A stretch of 64,000 nucleotides of DNA. It comes from a virus. The notes beneath the pieces are model-generated. The model saw only the letters and a list, made by a program, of their open reading frames with translations, did no database searches and was not told the origin of the DNA. Made by a program: the position numbers and the translations under genes. This document shows positions 54,967 through 64,000 of the stretch, in pieces. The stretch is from IMG/VR virus record IMGVR_UViG_3300036398_003678, positions 57,242-121,241 of that record, one strand, 5' to 3'. How positions within the stretch are numbered: position 1 is the stretch's first letter; every line of letters begins with the position of its first letter.

Positions 54967-57567
54967 TTAATAAAATAACAAACATCTATAGCATTCAGTA
55001 TTAGAATGTCTATTGAGCCACAAATATTTCAAGTGGTCGGGTGTTTCAAAAATTTCCATTCTATTTCCTATGATAGCCGTTCCAGCGACGAAGGGGTAGA
55101 TACCAGCCCCATGCACTATATTAGTATTTATATCTAAATAATAACATCTTAAAGTGGCTTCCTTAGTAAAATAAATTCTATCTTGTCCATCATAGATATA
55201 CATACTACCAGTAGTTAATGTTTCTGATTGTGGACTAACTACTATAGTATCCCAAGTATCGGTATTTAAGTTAAGCCTATCAAAACCAGAAGCGGCACCA
55301 CCTCTAGCCACAAACATAAATCTGCCTCTTTTGGCAAGATCCGAAGACCCCTGATTCCAGCTAAGCTCTATACCCGCACCTCTTGCTGGTATGCCCAATA
55401 TCGAATAAGTAGTATTCGCAGTTACTGCTGCTGTTGTTACAGCCGCTGAAAAGGTCAAGGTATTACTTGTATTAGATGATATAGTGGCTTCTTGATTCAT
55501 ACCCGTACCACTGGTAAATCTAACTCTTCTACCGGCGAAAATATTGACTACCCAATTCTTAGAGGTGTCCTGTATAGTAGTAGTACTCTGTGTTCCTGTG
55601 GCTAAACCACTATCTATCGCGCCGATAGCAGGAGCTGTCGATATAACATATCTAGATACTCCATTAACAGGGGCTGTACCAGCCGCTTGAAAAGTTAAAG
55701 TATTGCTTGTATTAGACGCTATTCTAAAGGCTTGTACAGTATTGGTGCTTGTTCCAGGACTTGTCTGATTGGTGTTCATATATACAATATAACCAGCCCA
55801 CTGATTAGTTGTCCAATTTTTAGCAGCATCTACGAGAACAGACGTTGAAATCGTATTAAACACAGCATTAGCTGATGGAGTACCGCTCATTGTATAAGTA
55901 TATGTTGTTGTAGAGGTAACGGTTATGCTAGCTGTAATATTATATAGCGCAGCATCTGCTCCTGTGGCACCAAGATGGGATATGGATTGTCCAGTTCTAA
56001 AGTTGTGAGGCACTGCCGTTGTGACCGTTGCGGTAGTTCCCGATCTGGTCGTTGACGTTATAGGAATGGCATAGTCGCTACCATATCTAGCGGAGCCGCT
56101 CCTACAAAGACCATTATCATATTCTCTACCATAAGACATAGAATCTCGTTCTAGATTATGAACTACCACAGCAGCTTGTCCACCATACATAACGAACAAT
56201 TTATCAGAATCTCCTTGTATTTTATACGTAGATGTAGAATCTGGATTGGTATTCCATGGGGGGCTCACAGTAAGTGTAGTACTGGTATTGGATATAATAC
56301 TACGTTGTTGTCCCGCGCCTGATCCAGATGTAATATATACAGACATGTTTTTCCATCTGTCTACCGCCCACGATTTGGTAGAATCAACAAGCGCTGTAGC
56401 AGTAGCGCTAGTCGTGGTTCCTGCGTCTAGTCCTTCTATAAGATATCTAGAGGTCGAGTCCGGGGAAGTACCAGATCCCGACCAGGTAAGAGTATCCACG
56501 GTATTGGATACTATCTGACGCAATTGATTCTCACCAGTACCGGTGTAAATCCTAACATAATAACCGGCGAATTGATTAACCTTCCATTGTTTTGTATTAT
56601 CTACTAAAGTAGTAGTGGTGCCTGAAGTCGCGACACCCTTTTCCCATATTGTAGAGTTTTCGGTTTGTCTTTCTATGGTGAGATCGGTAGGTGTACCGCT
56701 AGATAAGTTCGTAGTACTTCTATAATACCACGTATCTGCTGCAATATCATAATAAGCCGAAATGCCTGTAGCATATGTATATAAAAACACGCCACCAGAC
56801 TGTACCATAAATCTAGATGTAGCGTCTGGCTGTGTAGCCCAGTTGGTATCAACAGTAATAGTGGAACTTTCAATAGAGTATACGGTCTGAGAACCAGCAG
56901 TTGAAGAAACAGCCGTTCCTAATGGAGCCATAGCGTCCCATGGATTAGTAGCAAATAAATTAACGTCACCAAACGTTAATGTATTATTACTGTTATATAA
57001 TATTTTTCTCACTTGACTGATACCAGAACCAAAAGTGATTCGTAGCTGATATCCCACCCATTGATTAGCTGTCCAGTTTTTGGTAGAGTCTGTAATCTGT
57101 AACAAAGAAGTTGTGGATGAAACACCTGTAGCAATACCTGAGTCTATAGTTACTGGATCGGAAACAGCTGTTATTACTCTTTGTTGTCCTGCTCCTGTGC
57201 CCGATACGATGCGAACATCAAAACCTTTTAAAATTTCTCCATAATGTGCCGATGACACCATATTATTAGCGCCAGCTGATATAACACGACCATAGTACCC
57301 TACAGCCCCAGCAAATCTCATACTTGAGGCAGTAGTGGGCGTATAGGGAGGATTTGCTAGCTGTAGATAGGCATCTGTAATAGTGTCATATCTCCAAAAG
57401 CTGTTCGTTCCTATAAGATAGTATATGTATCTGCCATGATTAGGGTGATATAGGCTATTGTCCGCTGAACACGAGGCACTAACGGCAGAAGAAGCAGCAG
57501 GAGCAAATCTCAGCCATTCCCATACTGGAAGGTCTACTTGTGTTCTAAGAGTATTGACTAAGGTCAT
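54967..57567 (-). CDS. Virion protein with five tandem SGTGxxQxR repeats
   Basis: The product is 866 residues; AGGAAT precedes the ATG at 57567. The N-terminal part contains a phage structural segment (WEWLRFAPAASSAVSASCS, YIYYLIGTNSFWRYD). Five repeats of about 60-80 residues, plus a partial one, share the pattern DSTKxW...NQWAGYxVRIxSGTGxxQxRxIxSN...TLTF, separated by hydrophobic beta strands. The C-terminal region (RGRFMFVARGGAASGFDRLN, DGQDRIYFTKEATLRCYYLD) resembles a beta-propeller-like closing segment. It is likely a fiber or appendage component; function is otherwise unknown. Confidence 0.65.
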   Translation of the reverse strand: MTLVNTLRTQVDLPVWEWLRFAPAASSAVSASCSADNSLYHPNHGRYIYYLIGTNSFWRYDTITDAYLQLANPPYTPTTASSMRFAGAVGYYGRVISAGANNMVSSAHYGEILKGFDVRIVSGTGAGQQRVITAVSDPVTIDSGIATGVSSTTSLLQITDSTKNWTANQWVGYQLRITFGSGISQVRKILYNSNNTLTFGDVNLFATNPWDAMAPLGTAVSSTAGSQTVYSIESSTITVDTNWATQPDATSRFMVQSGGVFLYTYATGISAYYDIAADTWYYRSTTNLSSGTPTDLTIERQTENSTIWEKGVATSGTTTTLVDNTKQWKVNQFAGYYVRIYTGTGENQLRQIVSNTVDTLTWSGSGTSPDSTSRYLIEGLDAGTTTSATATALVDSTKSWAVDRWKNMSVYITSGSGAGQQRSIISNTSTTLTVSPPWNTNPDSTSTYKIQGDSDKLFVMYGGQAAVVVHNLERDSMSYGREYDNGLCRSGSARYGSDYAIPITSTTRSGTTATVTTAVPHNFRTGQSISHLGATGADAALYNITASITVTSTTTYTYTMSGTPSANAVFNTISTSVLVDAAKNWTTNQWAGYIVYMNTNQTSPGTSTNTVQAFRIASNTSNTLTFQAAGTAPVNGVSRYVISTAPAIGAIDSGLATGTQSTTTIQDTSKNWVVNIFAGRRVRFTSGTGMNQEATISSNTSNTLTFSAAVTTAAVTANTTYSILGIPARGAGIELSWNQGSSDLAKRGRFMFVARGGAASGFDRLNLNTDTWDTIVVSPQSETLTTGSMYIYDGQDRIYFTKEATLRCYYLDINTNIVHGAGIYPFVAGTAIIGNRMEIFETPDHLKYLWLNRHSNTECYRCLLFY

Positions 57568-57604
57568 TTTAAATTCCTATTATTTTAAATTTTGAATTAA
57601 TTAG

Positions 57605-57946
57605 TTATGAAAAATCTAGCTTGCTTCTGATTCCATTAGCATATGCGTTTCTTGCTATATCTACAAATTGTTGAAGTCCATGGCCAGCAATAGCAGCCAT
57701 ATTACTTACTGTAGACACGGTATTAACTGTAGCCAAAGTTGGTAAAGTATCTACTACCATTCTTTGTCTATTAGCGCTATCTACAACAGCATTGCTTTCG
57801 AGTAACTTAACCATTCTTCTAAGTAAAATTAATGCCTCTTCGCTAGCTAATTGATTATTACTTATCTGGTCGCTAGAAATAGTAACAGGTGCGCTGTTGG
57901 CATTATTGTTTTGGCCGTTTTGATTATTTCCTATGATATATGCCAT
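57605..57946 (-). CDS. Small helical tail protein
   Basis: The product is 113 residues, starting at the ATG at 57946 (MAYIIGNNQNGQNNNANSAP); an upstream in-frame ATG would run into the preceding gene. The Asn/Gln-rich start is followed by a helical segment (EEALILLRRMVKLLE) and a VDTLPTLATVNTVSTVSN stretch often found in phage fiber-associated small proteins. The gene lies between two large fiber-type genes. Function unknown. Confidence 0.55.
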   Translation of the reverse strand: MAYIIGNNQNGQNNNANSAPVTISSDQISNNQLASEEALILLRRMVKLLESNAVVDSANRQRMVVDTLPTLATVNTVSTVSNMAAIAGHGLQQFVDIARNAYANGIRSKLDFS

Positions 57947-57995
57947 AATTAGCCTATTTAAAGAGTTGAAAGACCACAAAGATAAAATACACCAA

Positions 57996-59372
57996 TTAAA
58001 TAATGATCCAGTTTTGACTATTACTGACCAGATCAATAGAAACGTATTGATTTATTATAGCAATAATAGACTGATTGTCTATAGTTTGTCCACTTTGTGG
58101 TATTACGTTGATTGTTCCATTACTTAAATTTTTAATAGTATACCTATTATTATTATCAACAGCCGATGGCATCGTGACGGTGACACCCGGTGCTGTCGCT
58201 ACATAAATATAATCTGTTTGTGGTGTGGTGCCAGCGGTAGTTGACGCCGATATAGTATTTATGCTTCTTCTAGCTTTACCCGAAATAAAAGACACATACT
58301 CGATTACCGATCCAGAGGCGGCTGGCGTATTAAGCGTAACAGTAGCCCCATCGTTGGCCGTATACTGGGCGTTTTTAATTAATTTTAATCCATCTTTATA
58401 TATATCTAAACCACCTACATCATATCCGCCGACTATATTAATAGTACTCAATGAACCCGTGACACTAATAATATCTCTACTAATTTCGGCGCTATATTGA
58501 TCGGTAGCAATATGTAATGGATTAGCAAGGGTCAAACTAATATATTCCAATACGCTACCAGAAGGTATCGGGGATATTGTGCTGAACGAGTACCCATTGG
58601 TTGCTGTAAAATCTATATCATTAACTAGTTTAACTCCGTTAAGAAATAGATCGAAGGCGCCAGCGGTATATCCACCAGGAACATTAAAAGACGAAGTGTT
58701 AGAAGTAACATTAATAGTACCTCTATTGGCTCCATAATAATTTTCTGAGCTTACTATTAAACTATTATTAACATCATCATAATTAATATTTATGCCTGTT
58801 CCTGCCACCAGAAGAGAAGCTACTCTGTCATCTACTTCTTCTGTGGTAAGTCCTAAACTCCCACTAACTCCAATAGAATAATTACCACTACTATTAGTAA
58901 TAGATACGTTCGGCCCTGCTAAAATATTTTTAACGGGTAATAATCCGCTGACATTGGCCGCAAAATCATTATAGCTTAGAAAAGAAAAATCGGTAATAGT
59001 AGGCGAAACCGCCATATACTCTATAACAGACCCGCTGGGAGCAATATCTGTTAAAGAAAATGTGGATCCGTCATTGGCGGTATAGTCTCCATATTGAGAT
59101 AGTTTAATACCATTTAAAAATATATCTAGAGTACCAACCGTATATCCGCCAGAAACATTAAAAGTGCCGCTAGGACTATTTAATATGATAGTTTCTTTAA
59201 TTGTTCTAGGATTAATACTAGACAAAGAATTCCAGTTATTAATACCGTTACCAATTTTTAAGATATTATTAGTAACATCATATCCAGGCTCTCCACTAGC
59301 CAATACAGGATTGGTAGAACTCCATAACGAAGCTGTTCCTTTTCGTAAAGTTATGGTTGTATTAGCTGGCAT
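57996..59372 (-). CDS. Tail fiber with Mtd-like N-terminus and triplicated beta domain
   Basis: The product is 458 residues. Residues 1-50 carry the Mtd-type anchor (TTITLRKGTASLWSSTNP, ILKIGNGINNWNSL). Three copies of a 50-60-residue beta unit follow (GGYTVGTLDIFLNGIKL..., GGYTAGAFDLFLNGVKL..., GGYDVGGLDIYKDGLKL...), each ending GSVIEYxxx. The C-terminal 70 residues (GVTVTMPSAVDNNNRYTIKN, INVIPQSGQTIDNQ) are a typical fiber end domain. Related repeats occur in fibers of marine and freshwater phages. Likely a receptor-interacting fiber. Confidence 0.7.
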   Translation of the reverse strand: MPANTTITLRKGTASLWSSTNPVLASGEPGYDVTNNILKIGNGINNWNSLSSINPRTIKETIILNSPSGTFNVSGGYTVGTLDIFLNGIKLSQYGDYTANDGSTFSLTDIAPSGSVIEYMAVSPTITDFSFLSYNDFAANVSGLLPVKNILAGPNVSITNSSGNYSIGVSGSLGLTTEEVDDRVASLLVAGTGININYDDVNNSLIVSSENYYGANRGTINVTSNTSSFNVPGGYTAGAFDLFLNGVKLVNDIDFTATNGYSFSTISPIPSGSVLEYISLTLANPLHIATDQYSAEISRDIISVTGSLSTINIVGGYDVGGLDIYKDGLKLIKNAQYTANDGATVTLNTPAASGSVIEYVSFISGKARRSINTISASTTAGTTPQTDYIYVATAPGVTVTMPSAVDNNNRYTIKNLSNGTINVIPQSGQTIDNQSIIAIINQYVSIDLVSNSQNWIII

Positions 59373-59451
59373 AAAAAACTTTCATTGTATTATTATATAT
59401 AAAATCAATCAGCTTTAGAACAAGTGGCATGCTTTTATTTTTATCTATTAA

Positions 59452-60177
59452 TTAACAAGTCAGAGGATTACCGCTTATAGAACCATTGACAGTACCACAA
59501 TTATAAGACGTATTAGCAAATATAGCATTTCCTCCAATATATCCGCCTATTGTATTATAAGAACTGTCATTAAAGACAACATTACCATAAACTGCGCCCG
59601 TATTCTGTGAGTTGCCATTAAAAGTAGCGCTCCCGTAGACATCGCCTGATTGGTTGACTGAACTATTTTTAAAAACAGCATTTCCTGTTACAACTCCAAA
59701 ATAGTTGATAGAAGTATCATTGAAAGAAGCACTACCGTTTACATAGTCCATGTTATACGAATTACCATTAAAAATAGCATCGCCGTTAACAGTCCCTTGA
59801 TTTCTTGCAGTGTTACTAAAAGCTGCGCTTCCATTGATAGTACCAGCAGCGCCAAGTCTTGAGTTATTTATAAAAGAGGCAGTTCCGGTCACAGTGGCAA
59901 CAATACCCAGAGTATTATTATTCATTGTTAGATCCACAACTGTTGGAGCATTACCGCTGTTAGTCAAACATGATGTTTTCAGTATCACGCTATCAATACT
60001 ACGTGGCAAATGACTAGATGGAATAGTATTCTGTTCATTAAGCCACCAATTATTTAAATTATTCCAATCACTACTAGTACCAAAGTAATATAGGACTTTA
60101 GATTCTGCTGTTCTAATCTTCGCCACACCGCCAACTATTCTTAGGCCATTACGTATTGTGCTTGAAAAATTAGTCAT
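59452..60177 (-). CDS. Beta-solenoid-like repeat protein
   Basis: The product is 241 residues from the ATG at 60177, with AGGAA upstream. After a short N-terminal segment and a YYFGTSSDWNNLNNWWLN motif resembling fiber fold boundaries, about eight units of 16-18 residues follow the pattern G-[SN]-A-x-F-x-[NG]-x-S-x-N-x-G-x-[VI]. The repeated Gly and Phe/Ala positions suggest a parallel beta-solenoid with small turns. No enzyme motif was seen. Likely a fiber shaft or a spike subunit. Confidence 0.6.
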   Translation of the reverse strand: MTNFSSTIRNGLRIVGGVAKIRTAESKVLYYFGTSSDWNNLNNWWLNEQNTIPSSHLPRSIDSVILKTSCLTNSGNAPTVVDLTMNNNTLGIVATVTGTASFINNSRLGAAGTINGSAAFSNTARNQGTVNGDAIFNGNSYNMDYVNGSASFNDTSINYFGVVTGNAVFKNSSVNQSGDVYGSATFNGNSQNTGAVYGNVVFNDSSYNTIGGYIGGNAIFANTSYNCGTVNGSISGNPLTC

Positions 60178-60194
60178 CAAAATAAATTCCTATT

Positions 60195-63100
60195 TTAGAA
60201 ACTTGGAAATCCTGTTAAATTAGCTGTAGATAATTGATATCCTCCACCTAAAGTATTCATCATTGTATTAATAGCACTAATGTGAGGAACAAGAAAAGTA
60301 CCAGAAGTAAATAGTCCTCCATACGTTAGGACCGTAACCAAAACCAATTCGTTATTAATAACAACGAACCCTGGGCTGCCAGAATCACCAGTAATAATAG
60401 ATTCCCAAAACGCTAATCTTTGAGAGTTTACGGGCTCTGCTATAGTTAGAGAATTAGATACTGAAACAATATCTCCGACTAATGCTTTCTCTTCTTGATC
60501 CACAATGATTATTGGCACTCTAGCAGCATAAGAAATATTAGGTAAATAAGAGGCCCAATTGGTCGGTAATACCTTAGCAAAAGATACTGTTGCTGGCACG
60601 TCTGAATCTAGAACTCCTATAGCTATATCAGGATAATAGGGTTTGTAATCTGGATGTACTAATTTATTAACCATAGTTCTATTAACGACATTACCAGAAC
60701 TATCTATAAATCTAACGATTGCTCCTGTATTGATTTGGTAGTGAGCAGCAAATAGTATGTGCCTTGGACTAATAAGTGTCCCACCCATCGTATTTAGTCC
60801 TGTAGAATTCCAAACAGAACAACAACTAAAATTAAGAGCAGAAGCCCAAAACGAAGCATTGGAAGGATAGCTTGGAGGATTTGTGGTATGATTTTGAGCG
60901 GAAAATCTTCTAATAGAACTCGAAGCTGTTTTACCTGCTAATAACGTATCTACTGTAGACGATATATTGTGCGCAGTTGTACCATTAACGAATGACGAAA
61001 AAGTATCAACCACAGAACCCTGTATTCTTTCTGTGACTACTTGTACAGAAGCCGTAGCGCCGGAGGAGTCTGTTCCGGTTATTTTTGTCACGCCAGGAAA
61101 AACAAATGAGGCTAGACCACCAGAAGCAGGAACTGGGTTAGTAATAACATTAGTATTATTGCTTACTAATATTCCACTAACTGGAGTATCTCCATTTTTA
61201 AGTAATCTTACGTCATAGTCTGTTTCAAATTCTCCATTGGTTTGTCGCGTATAATTAGAGTCTTTGACTACGACATTGGTCGTGGATGCTGGTACCGTTT
61301 GTCTTAATATTTTATTGGCGATGACTACTAATTCGTTTGCTGATACATCTCCGGTAATAGACCATCCGGCACCTCCATTTGCTATTGGCGCAGTTAAATA
61401 ATTTCTTGCTGCGCTAGCTGAAATATATTTGCCTGTATTAGAAGAATATGCGTACAAATTATCAGATCCGAAAACAAAAAATCTATTAGCATTAGCATGA
61501 TAGCCTGGAGTATACCATTCATTGTTTTTCTTAAACGGAAATCTGATCCAATCCTTGCCATCTCTGCTATATGCTAATCCCGTGTATCCGCATTTAATAA
61601 AAAGACCGTTAGCATATATAACGCTATACCAAAAAAAATCTGGGGAATCGTCGGCCCCTTTATAGGTTTGCCAATTAATGCCGTCAGTGGATACTGCTGT
61701 GTTGTAGGAGCTATTTCCTCCTCCAACCATTACCAATACGTTATTGCCAAAAGCAATATCGTACCAGTTAGCATCTGTAGAATTAGATGTGGTTAGCTGT
61801 GTCCATGAAATAGCATCTATTGATCTAAAAAGCCTACCATGTATACTATCTAAAACATAGTAAGCCCCATTTAAATATCGTATTCTATTACAGCGAGCTC
61901 CGGCACTAGCTGTAATATCGCTTATTTTTGTCCAACTATTACCATCTAATGAACTAAAAATCTCTAATATATAACTAATGCCATATAGAGAGGTGGGACC
62001 AAATGTGGTACCGACACCAATAAAACGACTACCGTCATAGCATACTCCAATCATACGCATATTAGGAGATTGGGTCGCCGCAATCCATGTTTCTCCAAAG
62101 TCTACAGATCTTATAATTGTAGGCTCAGAAACCACGCCCCCAAAGAAAGGATAGTCAACCCTAGATACTGCCACAAACACACCATTGCCATAAGCTATAT
62201 CGGCCCAGTTTTGTTGAGAAATAGTTTTATTAGTCCACGATATGCCATCATCAGATACTACTACTGTATTGGCTCCTACTCCTACGGAACGACCATTTCC
62301 ATATGCTACAGCTCCAACTCCACCGGTAATACTGAGATTATTTTCTTTCCAAAAAGGTCTATATTTAGGCATATCAAAAGTATATTCTATATCATGATAT
62401 TTTCTATTATTAGATAATAAGCTTACTCCTGTTGGAGCGCCTCCATTATCATTAACAAAATTAGCCCAGCCAATCAAAGTTCTACTATAGTTTTCTATAT
62501 CGATAGGAATATTACTAAAATTGAAATATGTATTAACATCAAACCCATAAATAGGCCAAGCGGCTAAGGATTGATTAAACGAAATATTGTCTCTTAGTAA
62601 GTCTTGAGTATTATACAAATTTGAAATATTCCAGTCTTCTATTGGCTGATTAAAACTTCTTGCATTATCTAACATATATATAGCGTCTACGACTGACGAC
62701 AAATCCCATTTATTTAATGGCTGATTAAAAGCGAGAGCATTATTAAATATAAAATATGCATTCGTAAGCTTAGATACGTCCCAAGAATTCAAGGATCTGT
62801 TAAAAGACGAAGCGTTAACAAACAAATCAGTCATATTTGTAATATTAGATACATTCCACATACCAATAGGCTGATTAAAAGACGTACAACCCTTAAACAT
62901 ACTGGACATATTGCTTACAGCAGATGGGATGCTCAATGGGACTTGTATTAGATTTATGGAGTTTAGAAAACAGGAAGAAAGACTCGTAATACCTATATTT
63001 CCAAAAGACAAACATCTGACAAGCTTTCGTCTATTTCTGTTTGATGAAATATTGACTACCGCTGTGGGCGAAGAACCATCAAGAGATGTTCCAAACCTAG

Positions 63101-63665
63101 TCATAGAACCACTAATCTGTACTACATATATACCTGGAGATGTATATGTCTTAGTTTGAGTCCCTGTGGCTGTATAAGTAGAAGACGTTCCGTCTCCCCA
63201 ATCTACTAAAATATTTGGCGAAGTACCATTAACATGAAGCGTGATAGTATTATTAACAGACTCTTTGCTGGTATCGTATACTAAAACTAATTTATTAGGA
63301 TCATAATTAAATGGAGCTAAACTATTACTGTTTATCGAATAAGAACTGGTACCAACCTGATTGACGGCCGCTACACGAAAAAGATAATCTTGTGCATTTA
63401 CTAGTCCCGAAACTAATAAAGAAGTTGAGGTAGATACTGGTTTTGATACCGTAGTCCAAGAACCTCCATTATCAGAGCTATACTGAACTATATAGTCGGT
63501 TATAGGACTAGTGCCGCTAAACTCCGGCGCTGTCCAAACCAACGATATAGAATTGTTGCCAGAAGAACCTGTAACTTCTGTTGGAGGATCCGGAATGGAA
63601 CGAAAAGCTGTTTTGATACCGTTTCGAAAAAATATTTTATCAGATTTTATTCGAAAACTGGTCAT
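60195..63665 (-). CDS. Multidomain fiber ending in a trypsin-like serine protease
   Basis: The product is 1156 residues, overlapping the upstream stop (ATGA). Domains in order: fibronectin type III (about 25-115; PPTEVTGSS, GLVNAQDYLFRVAAVN), a PKD-like/BspA-type region (about 125-250; ILVDWGDGTSSTYTATG), BspA/DUF285-type repeats (about 250-375; FNQPIGMWNVSNITNMTDLF-like units), sialidase-like propeller repeats (about 445-750; VAYGNGRSVGVGANTVVVSD), an inter-domain beta section, and a chymotrypsin-fold protease (about 900-1156). The catalytic triad is visible: His975 in PRHILFAAHY, Asp1013 in PDIAIGVL and Ser1095 in GDSGSPGF. A protease on a fiber could cut a host surface protein or process the virion. 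Confidence 0.85.
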   Translation of the reverse strand: MTSFRIKSDKIFFRNGIKTAFRSIPDPPTEVTGSSGNNSISLVWTAPEFSGTSPITDYIVQYSSDNGGSWTTVSKPVSTSTSLLVSGLVNAQDYLFRVAAVNQVGTSSYSINSNSLAPFNYDPNKLVLVYDTSKESVNNTITLHVNGTSPNILVDWGDGTSSTYTATGTQTKTYTSPGIYVVQISGSMTRFGTSLDGSSPTAVVNISSNRNRRKLVRCLSFGNIGITSLSSCFLNSINLIQVPLSIPSAVSNMSSMFKGCTSFNQPIGMWNVSNITNMTDLFVNASSFNRSLNSWDVSKLTNAYFIFNNALAFNQPLNKWDLSSVVDAIYMLDNARSFNQPIEDWNISNLYNTQDLLRDNISFNQSLAAWPIYGFDVNTYFNFSNIPIDIENYSRTLIGWANFVNDNGGAPTGVSLLSNNRKYHDIEYTFDMPKYRPFWKENNLSITGGVGAVAYGNGRSVGVGANTVVVSDDGISWTNKTISQQNWADIAYGNGVFVAVSRVDYPFFGGVVSEPTIIRSVDFGETWIAATQSPNMRMIGVCYDGSRFIGVGTTFGPTSLYGISYILEIFSSLDGNSWTKISDITASAGARCNRIRYLNGAYYVLDSIHGRLFRSIDAISWTQLTTSNSTDANWYDIAFGNNVLVMVGGGNSSYNTAVSTDGINWQTYKGADDSPDFFWYSVIYANGLFIKCGYTGLAYSRDGKDWIRFPFKKNNEWYTPGYHANANRFFVFGSDNLYAYSSNTGKYISASAARNYLTAPIANGGAGWSITGDVSANELVVIANKILRQTVPASTTNVVVKDSNYTRQTNGEFETDYDVRLLKNGDTPVSGILVSNNTNVITNPVPASGGLASFVFPGVTKITGTDSSGATASVQVVTERIQGSVVDTFSSFVNGTTAHNISSTVDTLLAGKTASSSIRRFSAQNHTTNPPSYPSNASFWASALNFSCCSVWNSTGLNTMGGTLISPRHILFAAHYQINTGAIVRFIDSSGNVVNRTMVNKLVHPDYKPYYPDIAIGVLDSDVPATVSFAKVLPTNWASYLPNISYAARVPIIIVDQEEKALVGDIVSVSNSLTIAEPVNSQRLAFWESIITGDSGSPGFVVINNELVLVTVLTYGGLFTSGTFLVPHISAINTMMNTLGGGYQLSTANLTGFPSF

Positions 63666-64000
63666 GGAGTTCCTCCGTCTACAAACGCTATTTCAATATT
63701 AGCAGAACCGTTAAAACTAGTTCCGTTAATAGTCCTTGCTGTTTGAAGAGTTGTAGCCGTACTAGCATTGCCAGTCAAAGCCCCGGTAAAACTCGTGCTA
63801 GACACACTAGTTAAACCAGCTATTGTAGTAGCTGATCCACCAAGGCTGATACTGGTTGAGCCAACTGTGACAGAACTATTAGCAAGCTGACTATTATCGA
63901 CACCTCCGGTTTTAATACTAACAGCACCGCCGCTAACGCTAAAGTCTCCGGTATCAAAACTAGCAATACCTTTAACCGAAGTTGTTGCGTCTTGCACGGC
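63662..64000 (-). CDS. Tail fiber C-terminus, 5'-truncated by the window edge
   Basis: The frame is open to the window edge and ends at 63662, overlapping the next start by four bases. The visible about 112 residues are typical of T4-like and cyanophage-type fibers: ATTSVKGIASFDTGDFSVSG, GSATTIAGLTSVSSTSF, TGALTGNASTATTLQTARTI and NGTSFNGSANIEI. The N-terminus lies outside the window. It shows that the fiber block continues upstream. Confidence 0.75.
   Translation of the reverse strand, partial: AVQDATTSVKGIASFDTGDFSVSGGAVSIKTGGVDNSQLANSSVTVGSTSISLGGSATTIAGLTSVSSTSFTGALTGNASTATTLQTARTINGTSFNGSANIEIAFVDGGTP

Overview
The window is the virion-structure region of a tailed bacteriophage (Caudoviricetes), probably a large uncultivated environmental phage. 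All 43 genes called lie on the minus strand, so transcription runs from high to low coordinates. They are packed tightly: ATGA or TAATG overlaps are common, the largest gap is about 100 bases, and starts are often preceded by AGGA/GGAG. The DNA is AT-rich by eye (not computed). The anchors for the phage assignment are a 3702-residue tape measure protein, a tail-tube-like protein, tail-assembly genes, neck-type proteins and many fiber/adhesin proteins. No replication, packaging, lysis, tRNA, CRISPR or integrase genes are visible. The host cannot be read from the sequence. No gene of tail-sheath size sits next to the tube gene, which favours a long non-contractile (siphovirus-type) tail, but a sheath gene outside the window is not excluded.

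Layout in transcription order. (1) 64000-37850: a fiber/adhesin block. It contains a multidomain fiber ending in a trypsin-like protease, a beta-solenoid repeat protein, fibers with Mtd-like N-termini, a Gly-rich adhesin, a 2969-residue lectin/repeat adhesin, two collagen-like fibers flanking a 2OG-Fe(II) oxygenase-like gene, a tail-fiber-assembly-like protein and two LamG-type lectin proteins. (2) 37785-35555: two overlapping genes that look like glycan-modifying enzymes, a GH130-like beta-propeller and a TPR-FkbM methyltransferase, behind a candidate promoter. (3) 35478-30866: neck/connector candidates, including a protein with a proprotein-convertase P-domain and one fused to a Thr/Pro-rich arm. 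(4) 30805-27358: tail tube, a tiny coiled-coil protein and pre-tape-measure genes, ending in a rho-independent terminator. (5) 27257-16149: the tape measure. (6) 16152-1: the distal-tail block, in which eight of ten genes carry related cysteine-bracketed Ig-like modules or mucin-like (Thr-Pro)n linkers or both.

Most striking features. A SUMF1/formylglycine-generating-enzyme-like (C-type-lectin fold) domain at about 9995-10864 appears circularly permuted and nested inside a hairpin of an Ig-like module. Repeated Thr/Pro-rich linkers, Thr-rich collagen repeats and encoded glycan/oxygenase-type enzymes together suggest, as inference, a virion that is chemically decorated after translation. The tape measure protein carries an apparent HAD-like segment and five dispersed copies of a GEFVVNR-type motif.

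Functional names rest on motif recognition by eye; no database search or structure prediction was run.
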